DNA of 64,000 nt, from the NCBI RefSeq assembly GCF_000426505.1, contig NZ_KE384531.1, forward strand, positions 433,384 to 497,383. Reading direction: 5' to 3'. The translations under genes were made by a program, and so were the position numbers. Every line of letters begins with the position of its first letter. The stretch's first letter is position 1. Below, in pieces: positions 25,208 to 34,323 of the stretch. Under the pieces are notes generated by a model that was not told the origin of the DNA, made no database searches, and saw nothing but the letters and a program-made list of their open reading frames with translations. This stretch comes from Nisaea denitrificans DSM 18348. Its GTDB lineage: Bacteria > Pseudomonadota > Alphaproteobacteria > Thalassobaculales > Thalassobaculaceae.

Positions 25208-26134
25208 ACTGATACGCATGACCCGGTGGAGGCTGTCCGCCACTTTTCCCGTTTTTATACCGGCAGGATCAATGTCCTGGCGGACCGTCTGCTGGAGAGC
25301 GAATTCTCGCTGCCGGAAGCCCGTGTGATTTTCGAGCTTGGCCATTGCGACGGGATGAGTGCCCGCGATCTGGCGGATATGTTGGGGCTCGATCCGGGGT
25401 ATCTCAGCCGCCTTCTGAATGGCCTGAAGCGTCGCGGTATCCTCACCCGGTCGGTATCCGATATGGACCGGCGGCGCCATGTCCTTGCGCTGACCGAGGT
25501 CGGAAGCAGCGCTCTTGAAGCACTTCAGGCAAAATCGCGTGCGGAGGTTTCCGCTGTGCTGGCGCCGCTGGGGCAGGACGCGCGACGAGATCTGGTCTCC
25601 ACCTTGCGCAAGGCTGAGCACTTGCTCGGTGGTGAGAGTGCCGTCGGAAACCCGGTGCCGGTGATCCGGCCGCATCGGGTCGGCGAGCTGTCCTGGGCGC
25701 TTGCCCGGCAAGCCATGCTTTATGAGCAGGAATACGGTTGGGACGGCGGTTTTGAGCTGACGCTGCTGAAAATCGGACGCGAGTTTCTCGAGCGCTACAA
25801 TCCGGACGATGATTGTCTCTGGATCGCAGAGGTGGATGATCGGGTCGCCGGATCAGCGGCTGTGGTGCGCGACGGGCCGGAAACGGCGCGTCTCAGGATC
25901 GTCTATGTCGAGCCGGCCGCACGCGGGCTGGGACTCGGGCACAAGCTTGTCGGAGCCTGTATCGACTTTGCCCGTTCGCGCGGTTATCGGGAGATGGTGC
26001 TCTCGACCTACAGCATGCTGACCGCAGCCCGCCGGGTCTATGAGGTGGCCGGGTTCACGCTTTATGCAGAAGAAGACGAACAGGTCTATGGCCAGTCCCT
26101 GACAGCTCAGCATTGGCGCCGCGATCTAGCATAG
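25202..26134 (+). CDS. MarR-type regulator fused to a GNAT acetyltransferase
   Basis: A 310-residue two-domain protein. Residues about 10-145 are a MarR winged helix (ARDLADMLGLDPGYLSRLLNGLKRRGILTRSVSDMDRRRHVLALTEVG). Residues about 155-310 are a GNAT domain with acetyl-CoA loop EPAARGLGLGHKLV and the ARSRGYREMVLSTY strand/helix. Such fusions are a recognised family in which metabolite acetylation may be linked to gene control. It follows the catabolic genes and precedes a DMT transporter, so it probably regulates the cluster. Confidence 0.9.
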   Translation: MVTDTHDPVEAVRHFSRFYTGRINVLADRLLESEFSLPEARVIFELGHCDGMSARDLADMLGLDPGYLSRLLNGLKRRGILTRSVSDMDRRRHVLALTEVGSSALEALQAKSRAEVSAVLAPLGQDARRDLVSTLRKAEHLLGGESAVGNPVPVIRPHRVGELSWALARQAMLYEQEYGWDGGFELTLLKIGREFLERYNPDDDCLWIAEVDDRVAGSAAVVRDGPETARLRIVYVEPAARGLGLGHKLVGACIDFARSRGYREMVLSTYSMLTAARRVYEVAGFTLYAEEDEQVYGQSLTAQHWRRDLA

Positions 26135-26241
26135 ATCAGTGCGTGGAATAGGGCTACCGACGAGGGGGAGTTTCTAGCAGAATCAGTGTTCAGGCACGGA
26201 ATACCAGACCCGTTGCCAATCCTTTGCAGCGGGCTTTCCGG

Positions 26242-27114
26242 ATGTCTGAATACACGCCTCTACTTCTCGCGCTGTTCGCGGCGTTCCTGTTTGCCATCGG
26301 CGGGCAGTTGCAGAATCTTGGCGTGAAAACGGTCGACTCCCGGACCGGCACCGCGATTTCGATCAGCACCTCAGCCTTGATGTGCTGGTGCGCCGCGCCG
26401 TTCTTCATGGACTGGTCTGCATGGGCGCATCCGGCGGTACTGATTTTCATGGCTGTCGGCATCTTCCGGCCGGCACTTTCCGCGAACTTTTCGGTCGTCG
26501 GGATCCGCTATCTCGGCCCGACCCTGTCATCCACCCTGTCGTCGACATCACCGTTGTTCGGTCTCGCCCTCGGTATTCTCGTTCTTGGTGAGGTGCTGAC
26601 CTGGCAAACTGCGCTTGGCACGGTTGGCATCGTTGTGGCCGTCGTCATGCTGTCCCGCCGGGGTAAAATGACGGAGGTTTCCTGGCCGGTCTGGGCGCTG
26701 TTGTTCCCGGTCGCCGCCGCGGCGATCCGTTCGGCCGCGCATGTGCTTTCCAAGGTGGGTATGGAATTCATTCCCGATCCCTATTTCGCCACGGTCGTCG
26801 GCTTTACCGTTTCGGCGGTTGTCGCAACGGGGGCCCGGTTCGTGAAGAAGGCCGATGTGCCTTTCACCTGGAACGCGTCGGGCCCGCGCTGGTTTGCGCT
26901 GGCGGGGCTGACCTTCGGAAGCGCGGTTGTCTGCCTCAACCAAGCGCTGCTGATTGGTAAAGTCGTGACGGTGGTGCCGATCATTGCCGCTTCGCCGATC
27001 TTCAGCATGATGCTGAGCCTGATCGTCTTCCGGCGCGAAGTTCTGACGCTGCGGATTGCTGCTGCGGTGCTGGTGGTCTGTGGCTCTGTGATCCTGATTG
27101 CACTGAACCGCTAA
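26242..27114 (+). CDS. EamA/DMT-superfamily transporter
   Basis: A 290-residue inner-membrane protein with ten predicted helices in two EamA repeats (LLLALFAAFLFAIGGQLQNLG begins the first, WALLFPVAAAAIRSAAHVLSKVG the second). Conserved ends of repeats read TLSSTLSSTSPLFGLALGILVLGE and VVPIIAASPIFSMMLSLIVFRRE. These are drug/metabolite exporters or importers. The ATG at 26242 is preferred to the TTG at 26224. It ends 9 bases from the convergent PrpF gene. Confidence 0.9.
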   Translation: MSEYTPLLLALFAAFLFAIGGQLQNLGVKTVDSRTGTAISISTSALMCWCAAPFFMDWSAWAHPAVLIFMAVGIFRPALSANFSVVGIRYLGPTLSSTLSSTSPLFGLALGILVLGEVLTWQTALGTVGIVVAVVMLSRRGKMTEVSWPVWALLFPVAAAAIRSAAHVLSKVGMEFIPDPYFATVVGFTVSAVVATGARFVKKADVPFTWNASGPRWFALAGLTFGSAVVCLNQALLIGKVVTVVPIIAASPIFSMMLSLIVFRREVLTLRIAAAVLVVCGSVILIALNR

Positions 27115-27123
27115 CGGTTGGGG

Positions 27124-28251
27124 CTAGATCGGTACAGCTACCTCACCGTTCATCAGCAGGCGTGCCGTGCGCACGACCGTGACGGAGCGGACCGAGGGGC
27201 CGTCATTCGCGGTCACGTCCGCGCCGACCGGCAGGATGCCCGATGGATTGGCGAGGCGAACATCCCCGTCCGGTATCTTCGTCAGTGCCGCGGGAACGGT
27301 ACCGGACAATCGGCAGGCGACGCCGGTGCACATGGCGCCGGTCAGGGGCAAAACCCGGTGGACATTCTCCATGGACAGCATCCGGACGGCCAGGTCGGCC
27401 ATCTCCGGATCGATCATGTTACCGGCGAGGTCGCGGGCAGCTTGCGGCGCGCCGACGATGGCGATCTTGGGAACGGCGGCGGGCGCGGATGCTTCGTCCT
27501 CGGCCAGCCCCATCATGACGGCAGCCTTGCGCCTTAATTCATCAAGCAGGTCCATCAGCGCCCGGTCGGCTTCGAGTTCCGCGATGGACTCATTCGCGGT
27601 GCGGCCGACAGCTGCTGCGTCGATGAAGACTGACGGGTTTCCGACATCCATCAGCGTCGCATCGAAACTCCGGCCGTCGTTGGTCCTGATTTGGTCCGTC
27701 AGGTTGCCGGTCGGAAGCAGGCTGCCGGTTCCAGCGCCTGCGGGATCGAGGAATTCGAGCCGGATCGGGGCGCCTGTGCCGGCGACACCGGGGATGGCGA
27801 AAGCGCCGGTTTCGGTCGCAAGACCGTCCTCGACGGCGAAATGGGCAATCAGGATCTTGTCGGTGTTGGTGTTGTAGACACGGACGGAGCGCTGGCCGTC
27901 GGCGAGCCGGATCAGGCCGCGTTCCAGCGCGAAGGGCCCGACGGCGGAAGACAGGTTTCCACAGTTCGAGCTGTAATCCACCAGCGGATTGCCAACGGCC
28001 ACCTGTCCGAAGGTAAAATCGAGATCGGCATCGTCCCGATCGCTTGGCGAGATCACGGCTACTTTCGACACGGACGAAACCCCGCCGCCCATGCCGTTGA
28101 GCTGGCGCCCATAGGGATCGGGGCTGCCGATGACGGACAGAAACAGGGGATCCCAGAAGGATCGGTCCGGCGGCAGATCTTCCAGTGAGAAGAACACCCC
28201 CTTGCTGGAGCCACCTCGAATGAAACAGGCAGGGATGCGGAGGCTTGTCAT
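27124..28251 (-). CDS. PrpF-family isomerase
   Basis: A 375-residue protein with the PrpF signature start (IPACFIRGGSSKGVFF), the NCGNLSSAVGPFA active-site loop containing the catalytic cysteine, and IDAAAVG/GNPSVF segments. PrpF enzymes move double bonds in unsaturated di- and tricarboxylates (2-methylaconitate isomerase, 4-oxalomesaconate tautomerase). It could serve the same organic-acid pathway as the plus-strand MmgE/PrpD gene. The histidine kinase gene ends only 7 bases upstream on the same strand. Confidence 0.9.
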   Translation of the reverse strand: MTSLRIPACFIRGGSSKGVFFSLEDLPPDRSFWDPLFLSVIGSPDPYGRQLNGMGGGVSSVSKVAVISPSDRDDADLDFTFGQVAVGNPLVDYSSNCGNLSSAVGPFALERGLIRLADGQRSVRVYNTNTDKILIAHFAVEDGLATETGAFAIPGVAGTGAPIRLEFLDPAGAGTGSLLPTGNLTDQIRTNDGRSFDATLMDVGNPSVFIDAAAVGRTANESIAELEADRALMDLLDELRRKAAVMMGLAEDEASAPAAVPKIAIVGAPQAARDLAGNMIDPEMADLAVRMLSMENVHRVLPLTGAMCTGVACRLSGTVPAALTKIPDGDVRLANPSGILPVGADVTANDGPSVRSVTVVRTARLLMNGEVAVPI

Positions 28252-28258
28252 GAACTAG

Positions 28259-29524
28259 TTAACGCTCGTTCGCTGGAATGGCGGCTTTCGGCGGGAAGGA
28301 GAGGGTGACCGCGGTGCCTTCTCCGAGGGTGCTTGTGATGTTGATGGAGCCGCCCATGGCTTCCGTCAGCCGTTTCGAGACATGAAGCCCGATGCCGAGC
28401 CCGCCGGCGGTGACGTTGCGGTCGGTCTCCGAGCGAACATAGAGATCGAATATGTTCTCCAGAACCGATGGTGCGATACCCGTGCCGGTATCGGAAACCT
28501 GCACCTTCATGCCGGTGGAGTCCTTGCTCAGGGCAAGGCTGATGGTGCCGCCGGAATCCGTGAACTTGATAGCGTTACTGAGAAGGTTAAGCACCACTTG
28601 CCGCAACCGTTGCGGATCGACCGGATGCGCGACCGGCCCTTGTGGCAGAAGGAGTCGCATTTTAAGGCTTTGCGAGCGGGACTTCGGTTCTATGACCGCC
28701 TGGCACTCTTCCAGAATTTCCTTGATGTCCGAGGGCTCGAGCTTGAGACGGAGGCTGTTGTCCTCGATCAGCGACAGATCGATCAACTCGTTGATCAGGT
28801 CAAGCAGGTGGCGTGCGGAAACGCCGATGGTCTGGACATAGTCCGCATATTTCTCATGTGGCAGCGGGCCCAGCGTTTCATGCTGGATCATCTCGGAAAA
28901 ACCGATGATCGCGTTCAGTGGCGTGCGCAACTCATGGCTCATGGTGCCGAGGAACCGGCTCTTGGCGACGTTGGCGGCATCAGCCTCGTCCGCCGCTTCG
29001 GTCAGGGCCTTCTCGATTTCGACATGGCGGGATCCGTCCCGCATGCTTGCCGTGAACATGACGCCAACCGTCGTCGGCACCAGCATCATCGACAGTTCGA
29101 TCGGAATCAGCGCGCCGTTGCGCTTGCGGGCAAAAACCTCTCGCCGCATTGTCTGCGCCGGCTCTGCCGCCTGGGACAGAAAGGTCTGACGTACCGAGCG
29201 GTGCGCGGAACGATCCGCATCGGGATAGAGAATTTCCACCGGCTGGCCGATAAGCTCGGACGCGTTGTAATCGAGTAGTTGGCTCAATAGCCGGTTCGCG
29301 CCGCGAATGATGCCCTCGGCATCGAAAACGACAAGGGGATCCGGCACTGCGTCGATCGGAATCGGCAGATCGGTTTGGCTCACGCCGCCCACATAGCCGG
29401 CGAACGGCTGTTCTGAGTCCTTTTCCAAGTCTCCTAGGCCCCGGAGGGTCGGATGAGGCAATGTGGTCGTTCCCGGATGATTTATCTGAACAAAATCGGC
29501 CATGCCCTCCCCCATTTTGAGCAT
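28259..29524 (-). CDS. PAS-domain sensor histidine kinase, soluble
   Basis: A 421-residue kinase without membrane helices. A PAS domain is at about residues 50-165 (AVPDPLVVFDAEGIIRGANRLLSQLLDYNASELIGQ). The HisKA helix carries the phosphoacceptor in FLGTMSHELRTPLNAIIGFSEM, and the HATPase domain has NLLSNAIKF (N box), VQVSDTGTGIAPS (G1) and GGLGIGLHVSK (G2). No response regulator is adjacent; the downstream neighbour is prpF at 7 bases. ATGs at 29524, 29515 and 29503 are all possible starts. Confidence 0.92.
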   Translation of the reverse strand: MLKMGEGMADFVQINHPGTTTLPHPTLRGLGDLEKDSEQPFAGYVGGVSQTDLPIPIDAVPDPLVVFDAEGIIRGANRLLSQLLDYNASELIGQPVEILYPDADRSAHRSVRQTFLSQAAEPAQTMRREVFARKRNGALIPIELSMMLVPTTVGVMFTASMRDGSRHVEIEKALTEAADEADAANVAKSRFLGTMSHELRTPLNAIIGFSEMIQHETLGPLPHEKYADYVQTIGVSARHLLDLINELIDLSLIEDNSLRLKLEPSDIKEILEECQAVIEPKSRSQSLKMRLLLPQGPVAHPVDPQRLRQVVLNLLSNAIKFTDSGGTISLALSKDSTGMKVQVSDTGTGIAPSVLENIFDLYVRSETDRNVTAGGLGIGLHVSKRLTEAMGGSINITSTLGEGTAVTLSFPPKAAIPANER

Positions 29525-29655
29525 GGTACCGACAGCTAATTCTTCGCCGCCACATCACAAGACTAAGTGTAATTGGTTGGCGGCGCTACATGATTTAGTG
29601 GTGGGTTTAGTGAAATTTTATCTAGTTTGGGGTGGCAATTACCTAAGCTATTGCT

Positions 29656-30513
29656 TTATTGGAACGGACGGTCGCCAGCGAGTGTGATCCGGTGCATAAG
29701 ACGCCTATATCCATGATAATCGTTCACTGGATAGTGCATCGCCGCACGGTTGTCCCAGAAGGCGACAGCGCCCTCCGACCAGCGGAACCGGCAGGTGAAT
29801 TCGGGCTGGATCTGGTGCTCGAACAGGAACTCCAGAATGGGAGCGCTTTCCTCTTCGGTCATGCCCTCGAACCGGACCGTATGGGCGACATTTACATAGA
29901 GTGCTTTTCGCCCGGTCTCGGGGTGCGTCCGGATCACCGGATGACATGATTCGAACTCGTCTCCCGTCAGTCCTGCCGAGGCGCGGTCCATCATGTGCGT
30001 TCGCGTTCTTTGCACCTTGCGTTTGCCTGAAATGTTGATGGCTTTCAAAGGGGCGAGCAGCGCTTTCATGCCGTCGGACAAGGTTTCATAGGCCAGATAC
30101 TGGTTGGCGAAGAGGGTATCGCCGCCGAAGGGCGGAAGTTCCCGCGCATAGAGCATCGTGCCCATCGGCGGGTTCTCCTGGTAGACCGTGTCCGAGTGCC
30201 AGACCCCGCCGAAATTGAACTGATCGTCTTCTTTTTTCAGGATCGGTGTGATCTCTGGGAAATCGTCCAGGCCTTTCGCGAAGGGATAGATCAATGGCTC
30301 TCCGAAGCGGCGGGCGAAGCGGAGTTGCTGTTCCGGGCTCAATGTCTGGGCCGGAAGGAAAATCACCAGGTGATCGAGCAGGGCCTTGCGGACGGCTGCG
30401 ACGGTGACCTCATCAAGCTCCCGAGATGCATCCACGCCATGAATTTCCGCACCCATGGCGCCGGCGATCGGTCTGATGTCGAGCGTCTGCTCCGCCAGTC
30501 TGGACTGAGCCAT
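29656..30513 (-). CDS. TauD/TfdA-family Fe(II)/2-oxoglutarate dioxygenase
   Basis: A 285-residue non-haem iron dioxygenase. The iron facial triad is visible as WHSDTVYQ (His and Asp, about residue 105) and the distal histidine in WDNRAAMHYPVNDY (about 258); the 2-oxoglutarate arginine is probably in YRRLMHRI. Substrates in this family include taurine, alkyl sulfates, 2,4-D and hydroxy/amino acids. A taurine-type ABC importer occurs at 38185-40837, but 8 kb away and not in an operon with it. Confidence 0.92.
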   Translation of the reverse strand: MAQSRLAEQTLDIRPIAGAMGAEIHGVDASRELDEVTVAAVRKALLDHLVIFLPAQTLSPEQQLRFARRFGEPLIYPFAKGLDDFPEITPILKKEDDQFNFGGVWHSDTVYQENPPMGTMLYARELPPFGGDTLFANQYLAYETLSDGMKALLAPLKAINISGKRKVQRTRTHMMDRASAGLTGDEFESCHPVIRTHPETGRKALYVNVAHTVRFEGMTEEESAPILEFLFEHQIQPEFTCRFRWSEGAVAFWDNRAAMHYPVNDYHGYRRLMHRITLAGDRPFQ

Positions 30514-30618
30514 CTCTTCCTCCCGTGTGATTGTTTTTTTGCGTTACTGCAATTTAATCTCACGGTGCCGGCCTGCGACAAGGGGCCTATTCAACCATTC
30601 GGAGGTTCCGAACGGGCG

Positions 30619-31575
30619 TCAGTCCGAGCCCTGGTTCCGGGCCATTGCGCACACTTCCCCGGGGCTGTGCCCTGCGGCACGCAAATCCCGTATGGCGATG
30701 GACTGGTGCCGCTTGGCGAGCCGTTTGCCGTCTTCGTCCCGCAGTAACCCGTGATGCTGGTAGTCGGGTGTGGGCAGGTCGAGCAGGGCCTGCAGCAGCC
30801 GGTGAATGTGGGTCGCGTCCAGCAGATCCTCGGCCCGGGTGACCAGCGTGATGCCCTGCAGCGCGTCGTCCAGCGTCACCGCGAGATGATAGCTCGTCGG
30901 AATATCCCGGCGGGCAAGCACCACATCGCCGAACATTTCCGGGCGGGCCTGTTGCACGCCCCGCTTCCTGTCCGTCCAGACGAGCGGGCCAGTCCGTTCA
31001 AGCGCATGCGCCATCCGCAAGCGAAGAGCGAAGGGCGCACCCGCCTCGAAGCGCCGCTGGCGTTCGGCTTCGGTGAGCAGCTTGTCGGTGTCCGTGGGAG
31101 CCTCCGTCGGAGCGCCGTGCGGCGCCGAGAGCGTCTCGTTCAACTCGCGTCGTGACAGAAAGCAACGATAGAGCAGCCCCATCTCTTCCAATCGGTCGAG
31201 GGCCGTCTGGTAAAACCCGAAATGTTCTGACTGGCGGCGCACCGGCTCCGGCCAGGACAGGCCGAGCCAGCGGAGATCCTCGAGGTTTGCCGCTTCATGT
31301 TCCGGACGGCAACGGGTGATGTCTATGTCCTCGATCCGCAAAAGGAAGGTGCCGCCTTCGCGTGCAGCGAGATCCGCCGCGAACAGGGCCGAATAGGCAT
31401 GACCCAGATGCAGGTCGCCTGTCGGAGAGGGCGCGAAACGGGTGACAGTTCCCGTCGGCGATGGCGAAATGGATGGAACGGACAGAGTGTGTCTCCAAAA
31501 CTTGGCGAGGAGCCATTCCTGATATAGGTAGCGTAGCAGGTGAGGGAGCGAAACCGGTCTCCCGCGACGGAGCAT
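30619..31575 (-). CDS. gluQ: Glutamyl-Q tRNA(Asp) synthetase
   Basis: A truncated glutamyl-tRNA synthetase paralogue that attaches glutamate to queuosine of tRNA(Asp). It has the class I motif TRFAPSPTGDLHLGHAYSAL, the LRIEDIDITRCRPEH segment and the KMSKS-like motif GKRLAKRHQS, and lacks the anticodon-binding domain. No ATG lies near the expected start. The first upstream ATG (31575) gives 318 residues with an unusual 30-residue N-terminal extension and no visible ribosome-binding site, so a rare internal start is possible. It is divergent from the esterase gene at 31587. Confidence 0.88.
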   Translation of the reverse strand: MLRRGRPVSLPHLLRYLYQEWLLAKFWRHTLSVPSISPSPTGTVTRFAPSPTGDLHLGHAYSALFAADLAAREGGTFLLRIEDIDITRCRPEHEAANLEDLRWLGLSWPEPVRRQSEHFGFYQTALDRLEEMGLLYRCFLSRRELNETLSAPHGAPTEAPTDTDKLLTEAERQRRFEAGAPFALRLRMAHALERTGPLVWTDRKRGVQQARPEMFGDVVLARRDIPTSYHLAVTLDDALQGITLVTRAEDLLDATHIHRLLQALLDLPTPDYQHHGLLRDEDGKRLAKRHQSIAIRDLRAAGHSPGEVCAMARNQGSD

Positions 31576-31586
31576 GGGAGACTGAG

Positions 31587-32240
31587 ATGACCGAACTTGA
31601 TGGGCCGCGTATGGTGGCTGCGAGCGGAGAGGCCCCGACGGCACTGGTGGTGTTGTTGCATGGACTTGGCGCCGACGGTAACGACCTGATCGGCCTCGCG
31701 CCGGTCTGGGCGCTGCATTTGCCGCATGTCGAGTTCGTCTCGCCGAACGCACCGTACCCCTGCGACATGGCACCGTTCGGCCGGCAATGGTTCAGTCTGC
31801 AGGTGCGGACGGAAGAGGTGATGCTTGAAGGCGTGCGGCAGGCCGCACCGATCCTGGAGAATTTCCTGGCCGGTGAGCTGGCCCGGACCGGGCTCGGTTG
31901 GGACCGTCTGGCGCTGGTCGGGTTTTCCCAGGGAACCATGATGTCCCTGCACCTGGCACCCCGCCTGAAACAGGCACCCGCCGGTGTGGTCGGCTATTCC
32001 GGTGCTCTTGTCGCAGGTGGGTTGCTGGCTGACGAAGGTGTTGGAAAGCCGCCTGTCTCGCTGATCCACGGATTGGCCGATGAGATTGTACCGCATGCGG
32101 CAATGCCGGCCGCGGAGGCGGCATTGCAGGCGGTCGGTATCGAGGTCGAATCGCTCTCCCGGCCCGGTCTCGGCCATGGCATCGACGAGGAAGGGCTTGC
32201 CCGGGGACTTGCCTTCCTGCAGCGGGTACTACCTCAATAA
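31587..32240 (+). CDS. Phospholipase/carboxylesterase (alpha/beta hydrolase)
   Basis: A 217-residue enzyme of the carboxylesterase 2 family. It has the oxyanion segment LVVLLHGLGADGNDLIGLAP, the nucleophile serine in VGFSQGTMMSL (about residue 114), the aspartate in HGLADEIVP and the histidine in GLGHGID. The ATG at 31587 follows a GGGAGA purine run; the frame is open back to 31461 inside gluQ. It is a cytoplasmic esterase of broad specificity. Confidence 0.9.
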   Translation: MTELDGPRMVAASGEAPTALVVLLHGLGADGNDLIGLAPVWALHLPHVEFVSPNAPYPCDMAPFGRQWFSLQVRTEEVMLEGVRQAAPILENFLAGELARTGLGWDRLALVGFSQGTMMSLHLAPRLKQAPAGVVGYSGALVAGGLLADEGVGKPPVSLIHGLADEIVPHAAMPAAEAALQAVGIEVESLSRPGLGHGIDEEGLARGLAFLQRVLPQ

Positions 32241-32479
32241 CGACAGGCGACAAGGCTTTCCCGCGATCCGGGAAGAGGCCGGAAAATTCGCCGGTGACAA
32301 GTTCGAAAAACCGTAACAATATATTGATATCAAGCGGGTGCTCTTGAAGCACAAGACGTTGGAAACTGAGGTCGACGAGAAATGAACATCGTTATACCCC
32401 ACAACATATTGTGGCCGGGCTTGGCGCGCCCCCGTCAGTTTCCTAGTCGGTAATCCCTCGGCAGGACGGAGAGAAACGC

Positions 32480-33073
32480 GTGAACGCCCTATCAGCTGCT
32501 CATCCCTCTCCGGCCCTTGTCCTGAACGCTGATTTCAGACCGCTCAGCTACTTCCCTCTGTCTCTCTGGTCCTGGCAGGACGTCGTCAAGGCGGTGTTCC
32601 TGGACCGGGTTAATATCCTCTCCGAGTACGATCACGTGGTGCGCTCGCCGAGCTTCGAGATGAAGCTGCCGAGCGTGATAGCGCTGAAGGAGTTCGTTCC
32701 CCAGTCCAGGCGCCCGGCCTTCACCCGGTTCAATGTGTTCTTGCGGGACCGGTTCAGCTGCCAGTATTGCGACACAAGGTTCCCGACCCAGGAACTGACC
32801 TTCGATCACGTGATCCCGCGTTCTCGCGGCGGTAGGACCAGTTGGGAAAACGTCGTGACGGCCTGCGGTGCCTGTAATCTGCACAAGGGCAACAAGATGC
32901 CGACGCCGCGCGGCTATATGCCGATCGTGAAGCCGGTGCAGCCGTCGACTTATTTGCTACAGGAAAACGGCCGGGCCTTCCCGCCAAACTATCTGCATGA
33001 AAGCTGGCGCGATTATCTCTATTGGGATAGCGAGCTGGATCAGGACGAGTTCGAAAACCGCCCGGGTTTCTGA
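32480..33073 (+). CDS. HNH endonuclease family protein
   Basis: A 197-residue protein with an HNH domain: zinc knuckle CQYCDTRFP, then LTFDHVIPRSRGGRTSWENVVTACGACN and HKGNK. The N-terminal third (LVLNADFRPLSYFPLSLWSWQDVVKAVF) is the conserved extension of a family widespread in alphaproteobacterial chromosomes, usually housekeeping-like rather than mobile. Its GTG at 32480 follows GGAGAG. A 16-base palindrome lies 66 bases upstream. Confidence 0.9.
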   Translation: MNALSAAHPSPALVLNADFRPLSYFPLSLWSWQDVVKAVFLDRVNILSEYDHVVRSPSFEMKLPSVIALKEFVPQSRRPAFTRFNVFLRDRFSCQYCDTRFPTQELTFDHVIPRSRGGRTSWENVVTACGACNLHKGNKMPTPRGYMPIVKPVQPSTYLLQENGRAFPPNYLHESWRDYLYWDSELDQDEFENRPGF

Positions 33074-33088
33074 TCGTCGGTCCGGGAT

Positions 33089-34321
33089 CTAGCCGAGCCA
33101 GCCTGCAAGATCGCCCAAACCCCACCCCACAAGCGCACCGAGCAGCACAACCAGCCACGGCGGCAGTTTCCAGCCCGTCAGCGCGAGATAGGCTGCCGCG
33201 ACGAGTGCGAAGTCTGCCGGCGATGTAACGGCACCGGTGAAAATCGGATCGTAAAGCGCCGCCAGGATCAGGCCGACAACAGCGGCATTGACGCCGCGCA
33301 GGGCCGCATGCGCCTTGCTGTTGCCTCTCAGTTTTGCCCAGAAGGGAAGGGCGGCGGGGACCAGCAGGAAGCTGGAGAAGAAGATTGCGAGCAGCGCAGC
33401 TCCGGCATAGGCGATCTCGCTGCCGGGCGGGGCGATAACGGCGCCGAGATAGGCGGCAAAGGTGAAGAGCGGCCCCGGCACAGCCTGCGCCATGCCATAG
33501 CCTGCCAGAAATGCATCGTTGCCGATAATGCCCGGCGGTACGATTTCGGCCTGCAGCATCGGCAGGACGATATGGCCGCCACCGAAAACAAGCGCGCCGA
33601 CCCGGTAGAAAATGTCTGTGAGCTGGAGCAGCGGATGTCCTGATTGTGCGGCCAGTAACGGCAGACCGACAAGCAGTGCGGCGAATATTGCGAACAGCGT
33701 CAACGCGGTCTTCGTGCCGATCCCCGGTTTCATGGCGGTCCCGGCCGGCGGGCCATCACCGGATTTTGGCAACAGCAACCCGGCAATGGCGCCGACAAGG
33801 ATCACAAGCAACTGGCCATAGGCCGGGGCCGCCATGAGCATGAAGGCGGCGGCACAGACGGCGAGGGTCGCGCGGGGTGCATCGGGGCAGAGCGAGCGTC
33901 CCATCTGCAATGCGGCCTGCGCCACCACGGCGACGGCAACCAGTTTCAAACCGTGCAGCCAGCCCTGGCCTTCCGCTCCACCCGCGACAGTGACGCCATA
34001 GGCGAAAGCAATCAGCAGAGCGGCCGACGGCAGGGTAAAGCCGATCCAGGCGGCCAGCGCACCGGGGACACCGCCGCGCAGCAGGCCAATTGCGAAACCG
34101 ACCTGACTGCTGGCAGGGCCGGGCAGAAACTGGCAGAGCGCCACCAACTCCGAATAGGCCCCGTCATCGAACCATTTGCGGCGTTCGACGAACTCGGTAC
34201 GGAAATAGCCGATATGGGCGACCGGCCCGCCGAAGCTGGTGCAGCCAAGCTTCAGGAAAATAATCAGAATGTCGAACCAGGATGTGCGTTCTGCCGTTGG
34301 AACGCTTGCACCAGTTTTCAT
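33089..34321 (-). CDS. chrA: Chromate transporter, ChrA family
   Basis: A 410-residue long-chain CHR protein with two homologous halves. The first begins FLKLGCTSFGGPVAHIGYFRTEFVERRKW and contains LCQFLPGPASSQVGFAIG; the second has YRVGALVFGGGHIVLPML and YGMAQAVPGPLFTFAAYLG. ChrA exports chromate and may handle related oxyanions. The ATG at 34321 lies 2 bases after the dsbB stop, so the two are co-transcribed; the longer open frame overlaps dsbB and is rejected. Confidence 0.92.
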   Translation of the reverse strand: MKTGASVPTAERTSWFDILIIFLKLGCTSFGGPVAHIGYFRTEFVERRKWFDDGAYSELVALCQFLPGPASSQVGFAIGLLRGGVPGALAAWIGFTLPSAALLIAFAYGVTVAGGAEGQGWLHGLKLVAVAVVAQAALQMGRSLCPDAPRATLAVCAAAFMLMAAPAYGQLLVILVGAIAGLLLPKSGDGPPAGTAMKPGIGTKTALTLFAIFAALLVGLPLLAAQSGHPLLQLTDIFYRVGALVFGGGHIVLPMLQAEIVPPGIIGNDAFLAGYGMAQAVPGPLFTFAAYLGAVIAPPGSEIAYAGAALLAIFFSSFLLVPAALPFWAKLRGNSKAHAALRGVNAAVVGLILAALYDPIFTGAVTSPADFALVAAAYLALTGWKLPPWLVVLLGALVGWGLGDLAGWLG

Positions 34322-34323
34322 GA

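Noticed and set aside
21841-28251. Canonical 2-methylcitrate (prp) operon
   Set aside because: prpB, prpC and acnM/prpR are missing; only PrpD- and PrpF-like families occur and on opposite strands.
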